DNA of 8,486 nt from Bacillota bacterium (GCA_023484675.1 JAMDAP010000163.1:1-8486), one strand, 5' to 3'. Counted from the stretch's first letter, positions 1 through 7,779 are shown. Numbers and translations: made by a program. Notes: generated by a model from the letters alone, not told the origin.

Positions 1-415
1 CTGCCCGCGTCCGCGCCTCCCGGGGACCGCAGAGGCGGTTGACCAGCAGCGGTTCTGCCACCAATTCGCCCACGGTCATCCGCGGGTTCAGGGAATCGTA
101 TGGATCCTGGAACACCATCTGCATATGCCGTCGCCGCTGGCGCATCTGCTCGGAGGAGAGGCGGGACAGATCGTTGCCCTCGTACAGAATGCGACCGCCG
201 GTGGGCTGCTCCAGCCGCAGTACCAAGCGGCCGATGGTGGATTTGCCCGAGCCGGACTCGCCCACCAAGCCCAGGGTCTGACCCGCCGGGATGCTGAAGC
301 TCACGCCGTCCACTGCCCGGAGCATGACGTGCCTGCGCCAGCCGGAGCGAACCGGATAATGTTTCTGCAAGTCCTCAACCCGGAGCGACTCCGCCGTCTC
401 CACTGCCTGGCTCAC
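1..415 (-). CDS. dppF: Peptide ABC transporter ATPase, DppF/OppF-like (partial, 3' end beyond window)
   Basis: This is the second nucleotide-binding subunit of the dipeptide/oligopeptide importer; it hydrolyses ATP on the cytoplasmic face to drive uptake. Only the first 138 codons are present, and the frame stays open to the left edge. Visible features are the family N-terminus ([13 protein letters not shown], residues 11-23), Walker [10 protein letters not shown] (residues 52-60) and a Q-loop [17 protein letters not shown] (residues 101-117), which is typical of the DppF/OppF subgroup. The signature motif, Walker B and H-loop lie outside. I chose the GTG at 415 because its GTGA overlaps the TGA stop of the preceding ATPase (412-414) and GGGAGGTGA (420-428) sits 4 nt upstream, so the two ATPases are translationally coupled. 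The dppF/oppF distinction cannot be made from this part, and the substrate is unknown. Confidence 0.95.
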   Translation of the reverse strand, partial: MSQAVETAESLRVEDLQKHYPVRSGWRRHVMLRAVDGVSFSIPAGQTLGLVGESGSGKSTIGRLVLRLEQPTGGRILYEGNDLSRLSSEQMRQRRRHMQMVFQDPYDSLNPRMTVGELVAEPLLVNRLCGPREARTRA

Positions 416-1386
416 TCCGTCACCTCCCAGCGGTGGCAGCTCACCAGATGACCCTGACCGATGGACTCCTGAATGGGCGGCCCCTCCTTGCAGCGGTCCA
501 CCGCGTAGGCGCAGCGGGGGTGAAAGGGGCAGCCGCTCGGCCGGCGAAGCGCGTCGGGCACGTTGCCCGGAATGACCGCCAGCTCATCCCGAACCCCGAT
601 CCGGGGACGGGATTTAAGCAGGCCGATGGTGTACGGATGCCGGGGACGCTCAAAGATCTCAGCCACCGGCGCCATCTCCACGATCTCGCCGGCATACATG
701 ACCGCAATGGTGTCACACAACTCGGAGGCCATGCCCAGGTCGTGGGTGATGATGATCTGGGCGGTGCCGGTCTGATTCCGCATCTCCTTGAGCAGCTGGA
801 TGATCTGGAACTGGGTAGTTACGTCCAGCCCGGTGGTGGGCTCGTCGGCGATCAGCAACTTGGGCTTGCACGAAAGTGCCAGGGCGATCATCACCCGCTG
901 ACACATGCCGCCGGAGAGCTGGTGCGGATATGTCTTCATCCGGCGTTCTGGTTCGGAGATATGCACGGCCGTCAGCAGGCGAATGGCCTCATTATGGGCG
1001 GCGGCCCGGTCCAGGCCCCGTCGGTGAATCAGCACTTGGGTCAGCACCCGGCCGACGGTCAGCACCGGGTTCAGGGCTGATCGGGGATTCTGAAAGATCA
1101 TGGCGATCTCCGTGCCGCGGACCCGGGCCATCAGGTCCTCGCTCAGCGGGACCAGGTCACGGCCGCCCAGCAGAACGCGGCCACCCACGATCATTCCCGG
1201 CGGCTTGAGAATGCGCATGACCGAGGCGCCACTCACCGACTTGCCGGAGCCTGTCTCCCCGACCAGCCCCATGATCTGGCCGGGCATCAGGTCAAAGGAC
1301 AGCCCGTCCAGAACCTTGACCACACCCTTCCGGGTGTAAAAGTAAGTGCGCAGATCCTGGACCGACAGGAGGGGTTGCTGGGTCAC
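412..1386 (-). CDS. dppD: Peptide ABC transporter ATPase, DppD-like
   Basis: First nucleotide-binding subunit of the peptide/nickel-family importer, 324 aa, usual length. It has Walker [12 protein letters not shown] (about 40-50), Q-loop [11 protein letters not shown] (about 97-107), signature LSGGMCQRV (157-165), Walker [13 protein letters not shown] (177-188) and H-loop ITHDLG (about 213-218). The C-terminal oligopeptide-transporter extension carries four cysteines (about 286, 292, 299, 317; CPFHPRC...C...C), the pattern seen in family members proposed to bind an iron-sulfur cluster. The signature has Cys where the family usually has Arg (LSGGMRQRV), probably tolerated. I chose the GTG at 1386 because TAGGGGG (1394-1400) lies 7 nt upstream; the in-frame GTG at 1392 would leave only 1 nt. 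The gap after the permease stop (1398-1400) is 11 nt, and its own stop overlaps the next ATPase start. Substrate is not predictable. Confidence 0.95.
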   Translation of the reverse strand: MTQQPLLSVQDLRTYFYTRKGVVKVLDGLSFDLMPGQIMGLVGETGSGKSVSGASVMRILKPPGMIVGGRVLLGGRDLVPLSEDLMARVRGTEIAMIFQNPRSALNPVLTVGRVLTQVLIHRRGLDRAAAHNEAIRLLTAVHISEPERRMKTYPHQLSGGMCQRVMIALALSCKPKLLIADEPTTGLDVTTQFQIIQLLKEMRNQTGTAQIIITHDLGMASELCDTIAVMYAGEIVEMAPVAEIFERPRHPYTIGLLKSRPRIGVRDELAVIPGNVPDALRRPSGCPFHPRCAYAVDRCKEGPPIQESIGQGHLVSCHRWEVTE

Positions 1387-1397
1387 AACCACACCCC

Positions 1398-2300
1398 CTA
1401 TTTACGGCGGGGGTCCAGGACGTCCTGGAGCCCGTCACCGATGAGATTGAAACCGAGAACTGCGACAGCGATTGCCAGGCCGGGGAAGGTGTAGGTCCAC
1501 CAGTGTCCCTGTAAGAACTCTTGCAAGCCCATGCTGATCATGAGCCCCCACTCCGCCGTGGGCACCGGCACGCCCAGGCCGATAAAGCTGAGGCCGGCAG
1601 CCTCCAGGATGGCCCAGCCCGATTGCAGCGTGGAGGTGACCAGAATGGGACCCATGGCGTTGGGCATGAGGTGCCTGAGCAGCACCCGGCTGGGCGGATT
1701 GCCTGCGGCGACAGCCGCCATGGCGAACTGCGACTGTTTCAGGGAGAGGATCAGATTGCGGGCGAGGCGGGCGTACCCGGGGATGTTGAGCGCTGCCGTG
1801 GCCACGACGACCGTCTTCAGACCTGGGCCCAGTGCAAACGCGACGGCCATGGCGAAGATGAAGCGGGGAAAGGCCTGCAGGATGTCCATCAGCCGCATCA
1901 AGGTCTCGTCCACCAACCGGCCGGAATACCCGGCCACCGCACCGATCAACGAGCCCGTCACCGCGGAGGTGGCCACGGCAGCCACGGCAATGAACAGATC
2001 CAACCGGGCCCCGTAAATCATCCGCGACAGGATGTCGTACCCGAAGAAGTCAGTACCGAAGGGGTGTCCCGCACCCGGCGGAAGATTGGAGGCACCAGGG
2101 TCCAGAGCATACGGATCCCGGGGTGCGAGCCAGGGCGCAGCAACGGCCGCCACCACCAAAGCCAGGACGATGAACAGACCCAACATGGTGGTCGGATTGC
2201 GGCGCACGACCCACCACATCTCCGCCCACCGATCCTCCGGTGGAGCTGCCTCTTCCTCCAGGTCGGGAGGCGGCAACTGTGATCGAATTAGATCGCTCAT
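1398..2300 (-). CDS. dppC: Peptide ABC transporter permease, DppC-like
   Basis: Inner-membrane permease of the importer, 300 aa. A charged cytoplasmic N-terminus (residues 1-35) precedes the first membrane segment (about 38-56). The family motif HPFGTDFFGYDILSRMIYGAR (79-99) is clear, followed by membrane segments near 102-124, 145-170, 215-238 and 270-290, and the conserved end DVLDPR (293-298). The cytoplasmic coupling (EAA) loop is at 191-213, QFAMAAVAAGNPPSRVLLRH then LMPN. The Gly and the RH.MPN tail are kept, but the glutamate of the usual 'EAA' is Met194. The start ATG (2298-2300) overlaps the stop of the preceding permease as TGATG, a classic translational coupling. It ends 11 nt before the ATPase gene. 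Family assignment is firm; the substrate is unknown. Confidence 0.95.
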   Translation of the reverse strand: MSDLIRSQLPPPDLEEEAAPPEDRWAEMWWVVRRNPTTMLGLFIVLALVVAAVAAPWLAPRDPYALDPGASNLPPGAGHPFGTDFFGYDILSRMIYGARLDLFIAVAAVATSAVTGSLIGAVAGYSGRLVDETLMRLMDILQAFPRFIFAMAVAFALGPGLKTVVVATAALNIPGYARLARNLILSLKQSQFAMAAVAAGNPPSRVLLRHLMPNAMGPILVTSTLQSGWAILEAAGLSFIGLGVPVPTAEWGLMISMGLQEFLQGHWWTYTFPGLAIAVAVLGFNLIGDGLQDVLDPRRK

Positions 2301-3316
2301 CAGAATTCCACCCGTGGGTCCAAAATGGCGATCAGAAGGTCAACGATCAGATAGAGCACGACATACATGAAGGTGACGAGGAGGATAAACCCCTGAATGG
2401 CCGGGAAATCGGCGGCCAGGATGGCGTTGTACGCGTAAAGGCCGAGGCCGGGCCAGGAAAAGACCAACTCCACCAGCACCTCGCCGCCGAGGATGTAGCC
2501 GAACACCGCAGCCACCATGGTGATGACCGGCAGCATGGCGTTCTTCAAGGCGTGATCAAAGATGATCAGGCGGCGGGGGAGCCCCAGGGCCCGTGCCGTG
2601 CGCACATAGTCGGACTCCAGCGCCTCGATCATCGAGGACCGGGTGATCCGCGCCAGCGGCGCCATCGCTGTGAAGGCGATGATAAAGACTGGCAGGACCA
2701 GGTGCTGGACCACGTCTTTGAAGACGGCCCAATCACCGGTCAGCGCCGAGTCCACCAGGTCCAGGCCGGTCACGGGCGGCGGTGCGGATAGCATCGTGTC
2801 GATGCGCCCCATGGGCGCCGGAAGCCAGTTCAGCCTGACGAAGAACACCTGAAGCAGCACCAGGCCGAGCCAGAAGATGGGCATACTCACGCCCAACACA
2901 CTGATGATGCGGCCCAGTTGGTCTACCCAGCTGTCCCGGTACGCAGCGCTGGCCACGCCCAACGGTATCGACAGGACGATGGCGACCAGCATGCCCAGGA
3001 AAGCCAATTCAAACGAGGCGCCGAACCGTTCTCTGAGGTCCTTGGCCACCGGTTGGGCGCTAAAGTAGGAGTCTCCCAGGCTACCGGTGGTAACCAGGTC
3101 CCGCACATAGATGTAAAACTGGGTGTGGTACGGCTTGTCCAGGTGGGCAGCGGCCTTCATCTCGGCTACCTTCTCCTTGCTGGCATACGGTCCGGCTACT
3201 CGTTCGATGGGGTTTCCCGGCACAATCCTGGTCAGCATGAAGGCAATGAAGGTAACGCCCAGCAGGACGGGAACAATCAGCAGCAGGCGGCGCAGGCTGT
3301 AACGCAGCAGGCGCAA
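2300..3316 (-). CDS. dppB: Peptide ABC transporter permease, DppB-like
   Basis: Partner permease of the importer, 338 aa from the chosen start. The N-terminus MRLLRYSLRRLLLIVPVLLG and then TRIVPGNP (29-36) is the standard DppB opening. Membrane segments fall near 10-28, 105-125, 137-160, 204-222, 262-283 and 308-332. The coupling loop is intact (EALESDYVRTARALG at 231-245, then HALKNAMLPV), and the end AILDPR (330-335) is conserved. I chose the TTG at 3316 because AGGAGGGG lies about 7 nt upstream and homologues start here. The ATG at 3334 (six residues longer, MRRGSR) lacks a good ribosome binding site, and its first codons would be the Shine-Dalgarno itself. The frame stays open to 3538, but that part overlaps the binding-protein gene and has no membrane-protein character, so it is not coding. 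The stop overlaps dppC. Confidence 0.93.
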   Translation of the reverse strand: MRLLRYSLRRLLLIVPVLLGVTFIAFMLTRIVPGNPIERVAGPYASKEKVAEMKAAAHLDKPYHTQFYIYVRDLVTTGSLGDSYFSAQPVAKDLRERFGASFELAFLGMLVAIVLSIPLGVASAAYRDSWVDQLGRIISVLGVSMPIFWLGLVLLQVFFVRLNWLPAPMGRIDTMLSAPPPVTGLDLVDSALTGDWAVFKDVVQHLVLPVFIIAFTAMAPLARITRSSMIEALESDYVRTARALGLPRRLIIFDHALKNAMLPVITMVAAVFGYILGGEVLVELVFSWPGLGLYAYNAILAADFPAIQGFILLVTFMYVVLYLIVDLLIAILDPRVEF

Positions 3317-3340
3317 TCGGGAACCCCTCCTCATACCCCC

Positions 3341-3407
3341 ATGGAGTCCGGCCAGGCTTGGCCCGGCCTCATTTGCGGGCCCCGGCGGCCCGGCCCCTCG
3401 GCCGGAC
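3341..3407 (-). promoter_or_regulatory. GC-rich intercistronic hairpins between binding protein and permease genes
   Basis: The 112-nt gap between the binding-protein stop (3429-3431) and dppB contains nested GC-rich dyads. GTCCGGCC (3346-3353) and GGCCGGAC (3400-3407) can pair as a long-range 8-bp stem. Inside it, 3350-3368 can form an 8-bp stem with a 3-nt loop (one G-U pair in the minus-strand RNA). There is no U-tract, so this is not a standard intrinsic terminator. In peptide-transporter operons such a position often limits read-through or protects the 3' end of the abundant binding-protein mRNA; that role is inferred here. Confidence 0.5.
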
Positions 3408-3428
3408 CCGCCGGTACGTCCCGCACCT

Positions 3429-5108
3429 CTACTTTTTGTCCAGGTACCAGAACCGGAGGAGTTCGTCGTTGAGGTAGGCGTACCCCTCGATGTTCTTACG
3501 CATGGGCACGTTCCAGGTGGGCTGCACCAGGTAGACATGCGCTACGTCGTCTGCCAAGATCTTTTGGATCTCCTTGGCCGCCCCTAGCCGGCCGGCCTCG
3601 TCGGTGTTCAAGGTCCACTGCTTGATCATCTGGTCCACCCGGGCGTTCTTATAGTGGTTGTAGTTGGTGGGGCTCCCTGACCCGACGATCCAGCTCAGGT
3701 GATAGAACGGGTCGTTCACCCAGCTGATCCAGTAGTCCAGCCACATCTGGAGCTTGCCGCCCTGCTGCAGTTCGTTGAACTGGGCGTACGGGAGCTTCTC
3801 CACTGTCACGTTCAGGCCGATGGCCTTCAGGTTGTTGGCGATGTACACGGCAGCGCGCTCATCTTCCTCCCGGGCCACCTGCACGGTCAGCTTCACGGGC
3901 GGCAGACCCTGTCCGTTGGGGAATCCGGCCTCGGCCAGCATTTGTTTGGCCTTCTCAAGATCGGTGTTGTAGGTCCAGGGTGATGGATCGTGGCCAGGCA
4001 TTCCCTTGCCGATCAGGGACATGGCGCGGAGGGCGTAGCCCTTGTACACGTCCTTGACGATGTTGTCGTACGGGACGGCGTAAGCCACGGCCTTGCGTAC
4101 CTTGACGTTGTCAAAGGGCGGGGTGCTGAAGTTCATCTGCAGATACCCGACCCGCGGCGTCTCCACCGACAGTACCCGGAGGTTCGGATCCTGCTTAAGG
4201 GCGTCCAGCTCCTTCACCGGTGGGTCCTCGACGATGTCCACGTCGCCCTTCTTCAGCAGCAGCAGCCGCTGCGTGGCGTCAGGGATGATCTTGAGGATGA
4301 CCTTATCGAACTTGGGCTTGCCTTGCCAGTAGCCGGGGTTCGCCTTCAGGACGATGCGATCACCTGGCTTGTACTCTTCCAGGATGAAGGGCCCATTGCC
4401 GGGGGCAAGGTTCTTCTTGAAGTAGTCGGTGGCCCACTGGTCCGAGCTGGTGGCGTGCGCCTGGACGTCGGAGAGCCGGATAGACGAGGTGTTATGCATG
4501 ATGTTGTTCATGCGCACCAGGTTGTTGGGCACATCCATCCGAATCTTTACCGTGTACGGGTCCACAACCTCAAAGTAGTCCGGCTTCATGACGCCGCCCA
4601 TGGTCAGGAGCCAGTAGGAAATGCCCTTGGCCTCAAAAATGCGCCGGTAGCCATTCACCACGTCCTGCGCCGTCATTTCCTTGCCGTCGGAATACTTGAC
4701 CCCGTGTCGGAGGTGGAAGAGGATCGCTTTACCGCCGTCCACCACCTCGGTCTTCTCTGCCAGCATCGGCTGGATCTTACTCGTGTCCACGACCCAGTAC
4801 TGGTAACTGTCCGGGGTCGTAACTGCCTTCAGAGCGTACTGCTCCAACTGGTCGAAGGTGTTCTGGATGACGGTCTGCGAGGTACGGGTACCCACGGTGA
4901 AGGCCGGGTCAAAGGTGTCGATGTCACCCGGGAAGGCCACCACCAGGACCTTCTCCTTGGGCTGCTGGGTCTGCGCACCGCTTCCCGACTGAGACTGGGA
5001 TGTACCAGACGAGCTTTTATCCTTTGTGCTGCAGCCGGCCACTACCCCTGCCAGCATGACAAGGGCGAAGGTCATGGCCGCGATCCGGCGGAACAGTGCT
5101 CGGTTCAC
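3429..5108 (-). CDS. Substrate-binding lipoprotein of peptide/nickel ABC importer (SBP family 5)
   Basis: Extracytoplasmic solute receptor of the importer, 559 aa, typical for family 5 (DppA/OppA type). It starts with a lipoprotein signal: VNRALFRR, a hydrophobic stretch, and lipobox VAGC with the lipidated Cys at residue 26. A Ser/Gln/Gly-rich linker follows (about 32-49). The mature domain opens with LVVAFPGDIDTFDPA (about 55-69) and has the family signature FHLRHGVKYSDGKEMTAQDV (131-150). I chose GTG at 5108 because it gives a proper signal peptide with AAGGAGGGG (5118-5126) upstream. The in-frame GTG at 5189 would add 27 residues without signal character. It lies 90 nt after the HyuA-like gene and 112 nt before dppB, the two widest gaps in the operon, consistent with separately tuned expression. 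The ligand is unknown; family 5 also binds nickel, heme, sugars and cyclic compounds, so 'peptide' is only a family label. Confidence 0.95.
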   Translation of the reverse strand: MNRALFRRIAAMTFALVMLAGVVAGCSTKDKSSSGTSQSQSGSGAQTQQPKEKVLVVAFPGDIDTFDPAFTVGTRTSQTVIQNTFDQLEQYALKAVTTPDSYQYWVVDTSKIQPMLAEKTEVVDGGKAILFHLRHGVKYSDGKEMTAQDVVNGYRRIFEAKGISYWLLTMGGVMKPDYFEVVDPYTVKIRMDVPNNLVRMNNIMHNTSSIRLSDVQAHATSSDQWATDYFKKNLAPGNGPFILEEYKPGDRIVLKANPGYWQGKPKFDKVILKIIPDATQRLLLLKKGDVDIVEDPPVKELDALKQDPNLRVLSVETPRVGYLQMNFSTPPFDNVKVRKAVAYAVPYDNIVKDVYKGYALRAMSLIGKGMPGHDPSPWTYNTDLEKAKQMLAEAGFPNGQGLPPVKLTVQVAREEDERAAVYIANNLKAIGLNVTVEKLPYAQFNELQQGGKLQMWLDYWISWVNDPFYHLSWIVGSGSPTNYNHYKNARVDQMIKQWTLNTDEAGRLGAAKEIQKILADDVAHVYLVQPTWNVPMRKNIEGYAYLNDELLRFWYLDKK

Positions 5109-5169
5109 CTGAGTATTCCCCTCCTTAGTTGTAGTCACGGTAAGACAAGTACCGGGGTTGGAGCCGGAT

Positions 5170-5180
5170 ATCACCTCCTT
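5170..5180 (-). promoter_or_regulatory. Orphan perfect Shine-Dalgarno sequence upstream of the binding-protein gene
   Basis: The minus strand reads AAGGAGGTGAT, a full 11-nt complement of the usual 16S rRNA 3' end. No ATG, GTG or TTG lies at a usable distance downstream. The binding-protein start (5108) has its own site, AAGGAGGGG, 46 nt further on. A frame from the near-cognate ATC at 5169 runs 14 codons to a TAA abutting that second site, but ATC is a very poor start and spacing is short. It may be a ribosome standby site, a relic of an older start, or a leader peptide. Confidence 0.55.
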
Positions 5181-5198
5181 GAAGGCCACCCTGCCGAA

Positions 5199-6617
5199 TC
5201 AGCGTGTGACAGCTTTGCCGGATACGAGCGCCTTGGCGGTGACCTTGGCGCTAACCCGCAGGGTGTTGCCCGGCAGATACGTCAGGGTAGCTTCATCAAG
5301 CCTGGCCACCTCCAACGTTGCCGGATCCGCCCCGGCCTCCACCGCAAACTTTCTGGCTCGGCGGATGGCGTCGGCCTGAGCGCCCTTTCGAGTCCATCGG
5401 TCCAGGGAGTATACCAGATCCGCACGCCCGCCCACCGGGGCCAGGGCGGCACCCACCGCTGTGCAGTGTGGTGCCAGCGCCGGACGGGTCAACCCGGTGG
5501 TCCCGCGCAGGCGGCTGGGGACTTGATCCGCCAGCGGCCCGGCACAGACCACAGGCATGGGATCCGGACGGCCGCGCACCCGGTCCAGGGCCAGTTCCAC
5601 CCGCTCCAGCACCTCAGGCGAGAGAGCCGTGCCCGGCGAGATCTGTGCTGCGACGGAAACCGTGTCCGGCTGCGGGATGCTCACGCGCACACCCGCCAGT
5701 TCGCGGGGCGAACTGATCTCGCCGGGAAAGTCGTTCCTGACCAGCCCGCCATCGATGCCAGACTCCCGGCACAGCAAGACGGCACAGTCGGACAGGCCGG
5801 AAAGGTGGGCGGCCCCACGCAGCCCGTGGCCGGTGGCGCACCGTGCGGTCAGGATCGGAAATCGTGCCGCCACCTGGAGAGACATGAGGGTGCCGTCGTT
5901 CTGAGCCATAAAGACCGGGCTGGTGATGCCGAGCCGGGTCAGTACCCGGGTGGTGGTTTCGGCGGCCCGGGGGCCCACGTGGACCAGAGCTGCGTTCAAA
6001 ACAGTGCCGTTCTCCCGTTCCACCAAGCCGATGCTGCCCAGCCAGTGGGAGAGGGCGAGGGGAAAGGCAGGGCCCAGGGCCTCGGTCAGTGCAGCCGCCA
6101 GGTGGATCTCCTGCATCGGATGCACCGGCGAGAACACACCGGTGATGGCGGCCGCCTCCAGTTTCTGCCGCCGGATCTCGCTGACCAGCCGGGCTACCGC
6201 CTGATCGTCCGGCTCCGGACCGATCGTCCGGCCGTCCAGCTCGAAACCACCGGTGAGTTCAAAGATCGCCCCTCCGACCGCCATTTGCAGGTCCTCCGGC
6301 CAGTCCAGCAGGGGAGGTATGGCGGTACCGGCCGGCGACGCCAGACGGATCACCGCCACCCGGGCCAGGCCGCGTCGCTCCTGCAGGGCGGCGCGGCAGT
6401 GGTCGCTGACCAGCACTGCGTAAAGGACATCCGCCGGGCCAGCGGCGCACTGGTCGAGAATCTGGCGCACAGCCTCCTCCACCGATGCAGAAGGGCGATC
6501 CGGATTCACCGGCACCGTGACCCACGCCCGGATGGTGCGGTACTGGTCCATCAGCACGGACCTAGTTTCGAGCGCATCCAGTTCAAGGCCCAACACGTAC
6601 GACGCCAGAACCGTCAC
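5199..6617 (-). CDS. Hydantoinase/oxoprolinase (HyuA)-family protein with degenerate nucleotide-binding motifs
   Basis: Family members are ATP-dependent amidases that open hydantoin or 5-oxoproline rings using an actin-like fold. This 472-aa protein has the whole scaffold: an N-terminal region (PPLLDWPEDL, ITGVFSPVHP), the second-domain hallmark SHWLGSIGLVERENGT (190-205), QNDGTLMS (239-246), RGAAHLSGL (267-275) and the C-terminal YLPGN (447-451). The glycine-rich motifs are replaced at equal length. The usual DVGGTNTDA is ELDALETRS (12-20), SGPTNS is CATGHG (260-265), DVGGTTTDVG is LCRESGIDGG (282-291), and GGGS-type loops read AQISPG and CAGP. The frame is uninterrupted, so this is not simple decay. 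I infer it is inactive as a standard ATPase or has a changed role. I chose GTG at 6617 (GGGGAAG 3 nt upstream, 35-nt overlap with the DUF917 gene); ATG 6674 or GTG 6596 are possible. Confidence 0.85.
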   Translation of the reverse strand: MTVLASYVLGLELDALETRSVLMDQYRTIRAWVTVPVNPDRPSASVEEAVRQILDQCAAGPADVLYAVLVSDHCRAALQERRGLARVAVIRLASPAGTAIPPLLDWPEDLQMAVGGAIFELTGGFELDGRTIGPEPDDQAVARLVSEIRRQKLEAAAITGVFSPVHPMQEIHLAAALTEALGPAFPLALSHWLGSIGLVERENGTVLNAALVHVGPRAAETTTRVLTRLGITSPVFMAQNDGTLMSLQVAARFPILTARCATGHGLRGAAHLSGLSDCAVLLCRESGIDGGLVRNDFPGEISSPRELAGVRVSIPQPDTVSVAAQISPGTALSPEVLERVELALDRVRGRPDPMPVVCAGPLADQVPSRLRGTTGLTRPALAPHCTAVGAALAPVGGRADLVYSLDRWTRKGAQADAIRRARKFAVEAGADPATLEVARLDEATLTYLPGNTLRVSAKVTAKALVSGKAVTR

Positions 6618-7743
6618 CGCCTTCCCCAGCGCGCCCGGGCCTGTCCAACGGCTGATAGTCGATGTCGTATCCAAAAGAGCGTGGCCCCACGCATTTTAGA
6701 GCCTGGGGCGTCTGCATGATTTCGGGGACAGGTATGCCCAGCACGGCCACATGCTGCCCGCAGGCCAGGGTGTCAGCGTGCAGGGGCTGCAGCGTCTCGG
6801 TGTCCAGCATGGTAATCAGGTCCGGTACCGAGACCACCACCTTGCCTTCCGACTCCGCCTGGAGGAACTCATTCTGAAACTGGACCTGCAGGTGCCGCCC
6901 GTGGCGGCAGCGGATCTGGGCGGTGCCAAAGGCGTACCTCGGCGCCCCGATGGCGCCTGACTCGGTCTCGGCAGCTGTCCGGTAGAGTTCCACCACCTGG
7001 CCCCGGCAGAGCAGCCGCATCGGCCCGTAAGTGGAGTTGCTGGTGACCTCATTGATGGCAGAGAGGATGTCGTCCAGGCGGGGCGCCGCCCTGCGCATAT
7101 GCTGACCGATGCGGAGGGCGAGGGAGACGGTGCCCAGCACGGCGGTCTCCTTCAACTGGGCACCCAGCATCGGGTAGCCGGCCAAATGGGCCACCCCGCC
7201 CAACCCCTGGGCGGCGCCGCGGGCCAGGTGCTCCAGAGTATGGTTGTCCGCCGCCCGAATGATGATCACATCGCCCGGCTCGTTCACCAGCACAAAGGGG
7301 CAGCCTTGCACGCCGTAAATGCCAAAGCTGACCATCTGCAGATCCGGAAAGGCCCGGCCGAACCCGTCGGCATCCACCAGGGGCAGCCCGGCCGCGGCAG
7401 CGGTCGCTACGGCAGACAGGCAGTTGCGTCCGCCCACCTCCACCGGAACCAGGGCTTCTGCCTGGCGCCCCAGGTGCTCTTGGAGCGCTTCCAACGCGGC
7501 CAGTAGTGTCTTTTCGCCCGGCAGTTTCTCATCGAACACGGCGGGAGACCCCATGAAGGCCACGGAGATGACCAGCGCCTGGTCCGCCAGTTCGTAAGGG
7601 GCCAGGAGCCTCACCGGGCCGTGCTTGCGCACCGCCTGCAGCGCCACCAGGGCACCCAGGTACGTATCGCCTCCACCACCCGACCCCAAAATGGCAGCCC
7701 CCCGCTCCAGGTCTCGCACCGCCTGTTCGTCCAACCAGACCAT
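6583..7743 (-). CDS. DUF917 (S-Me-THD) family protein
   Basis: Members of this family (Pfam DUF917, now named after S-methyl thiohydantoin desulfurase) are commonly encoded next to, or fused with, HyuA-type hydantoinases; their biochemistry is poorly defined. The 386-aa protein has the glycine-rich loop GSGGGGDTY (20-28), PVEVGGRN (100-107), VDADGFGRAFPDLQM (123-137), FQNEFL (289-294), VPDLITMLD (306-314) and the family end FGYDIDYQPL (357-366). A 20-residue Gly/Arg-rich tail follows and overlaps the next gene in another frame. I chose ATG at 7743 because GGAGGAG (7751-7757) sits 7 nt upstream, and the alternative ATG at 7791 lies inside the sigma-54 promoter, upstream of the predicted transcript start. 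It is the first gene of the operon. Unlike its neighbour, all recognisable motifs are intact. Probably a cytoplasmic hydrolase-like or metal-binding partner; exact reaction unknown. Confidence 0.93.
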   Translation of the reverse strand: MVWLDEQAVRDLERGAAILGSGGGGDTYLGALVALQAVRKHGPVRLLAPYELADQALVISVAFMGSPAVFDEKLPGEKTLLAALEALQEHLGRQAEALVPVEVGGRNCLSAVATAAAAGLPLVDADGFGRAFPDLQMVSFGIYGVQGCPFVLVNEPGDVIIIRAADNHTLEHLARGAAQGLGGVAHLAGYPMLGAQLKETAVLGTVSLALRIGQHMRRAAPRLDDILSAINEVTSNSTYGPMRLLCRGQVVELYRTAAETESGAIGAPRYAFGTAQIRCRHGRHLQVQFQNEFLQAESEGKVVVSVPDLITMLDTETLQPLHADTLACGQHVAVLGIPVPEIMQTPQALKCVGPRSFGYDIDYQPLDRPGRAGEGGDGSGVVRVGP

Positions 7744-7779
7744 CGCACCACTCCTCCGGCCGACCGGCATCTTGGCAAT

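Noticed and set aside
3317..3538. N-terminal extension of the DppB-like frame to an ATG at 3538.
   Set aside because: The extra residues overlap the binding-protein gene, are Gly/Pro/Ser/Thr-rich and lack membrane character. The standard DppB start with a strong ribosome binding site lies at 3316.
5160..5180. The + strand GGATATCACCTCCTT resembles the 3' end of 16S rRNA (GGATCACCTCCTT).
   Set aside because: The preceding bases do not match 16S helix 45, and the similarity is explained by a Shine-Dalgarno sequence on the minus strand.
5109..5189. Start of the binding protein at GTG 5189.
   Set aside because: It places 27 polar residues before the lipoprotein signal peptide and lacks a good upstream site. 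GTG 5108 gives a standard signal peptide with Cys26.
3990..6719. A 909-codon open frame on the + strand antisense to the binding-protein and HyuA-like genes.
   Set aside because: It has no family resemblance and a His/Gly/Arg/Gln-rich composition. It spans two well-supported genes and their gap on the other strand. Long antisense frames are expected in GC-rich DNA with strong third-position bias.
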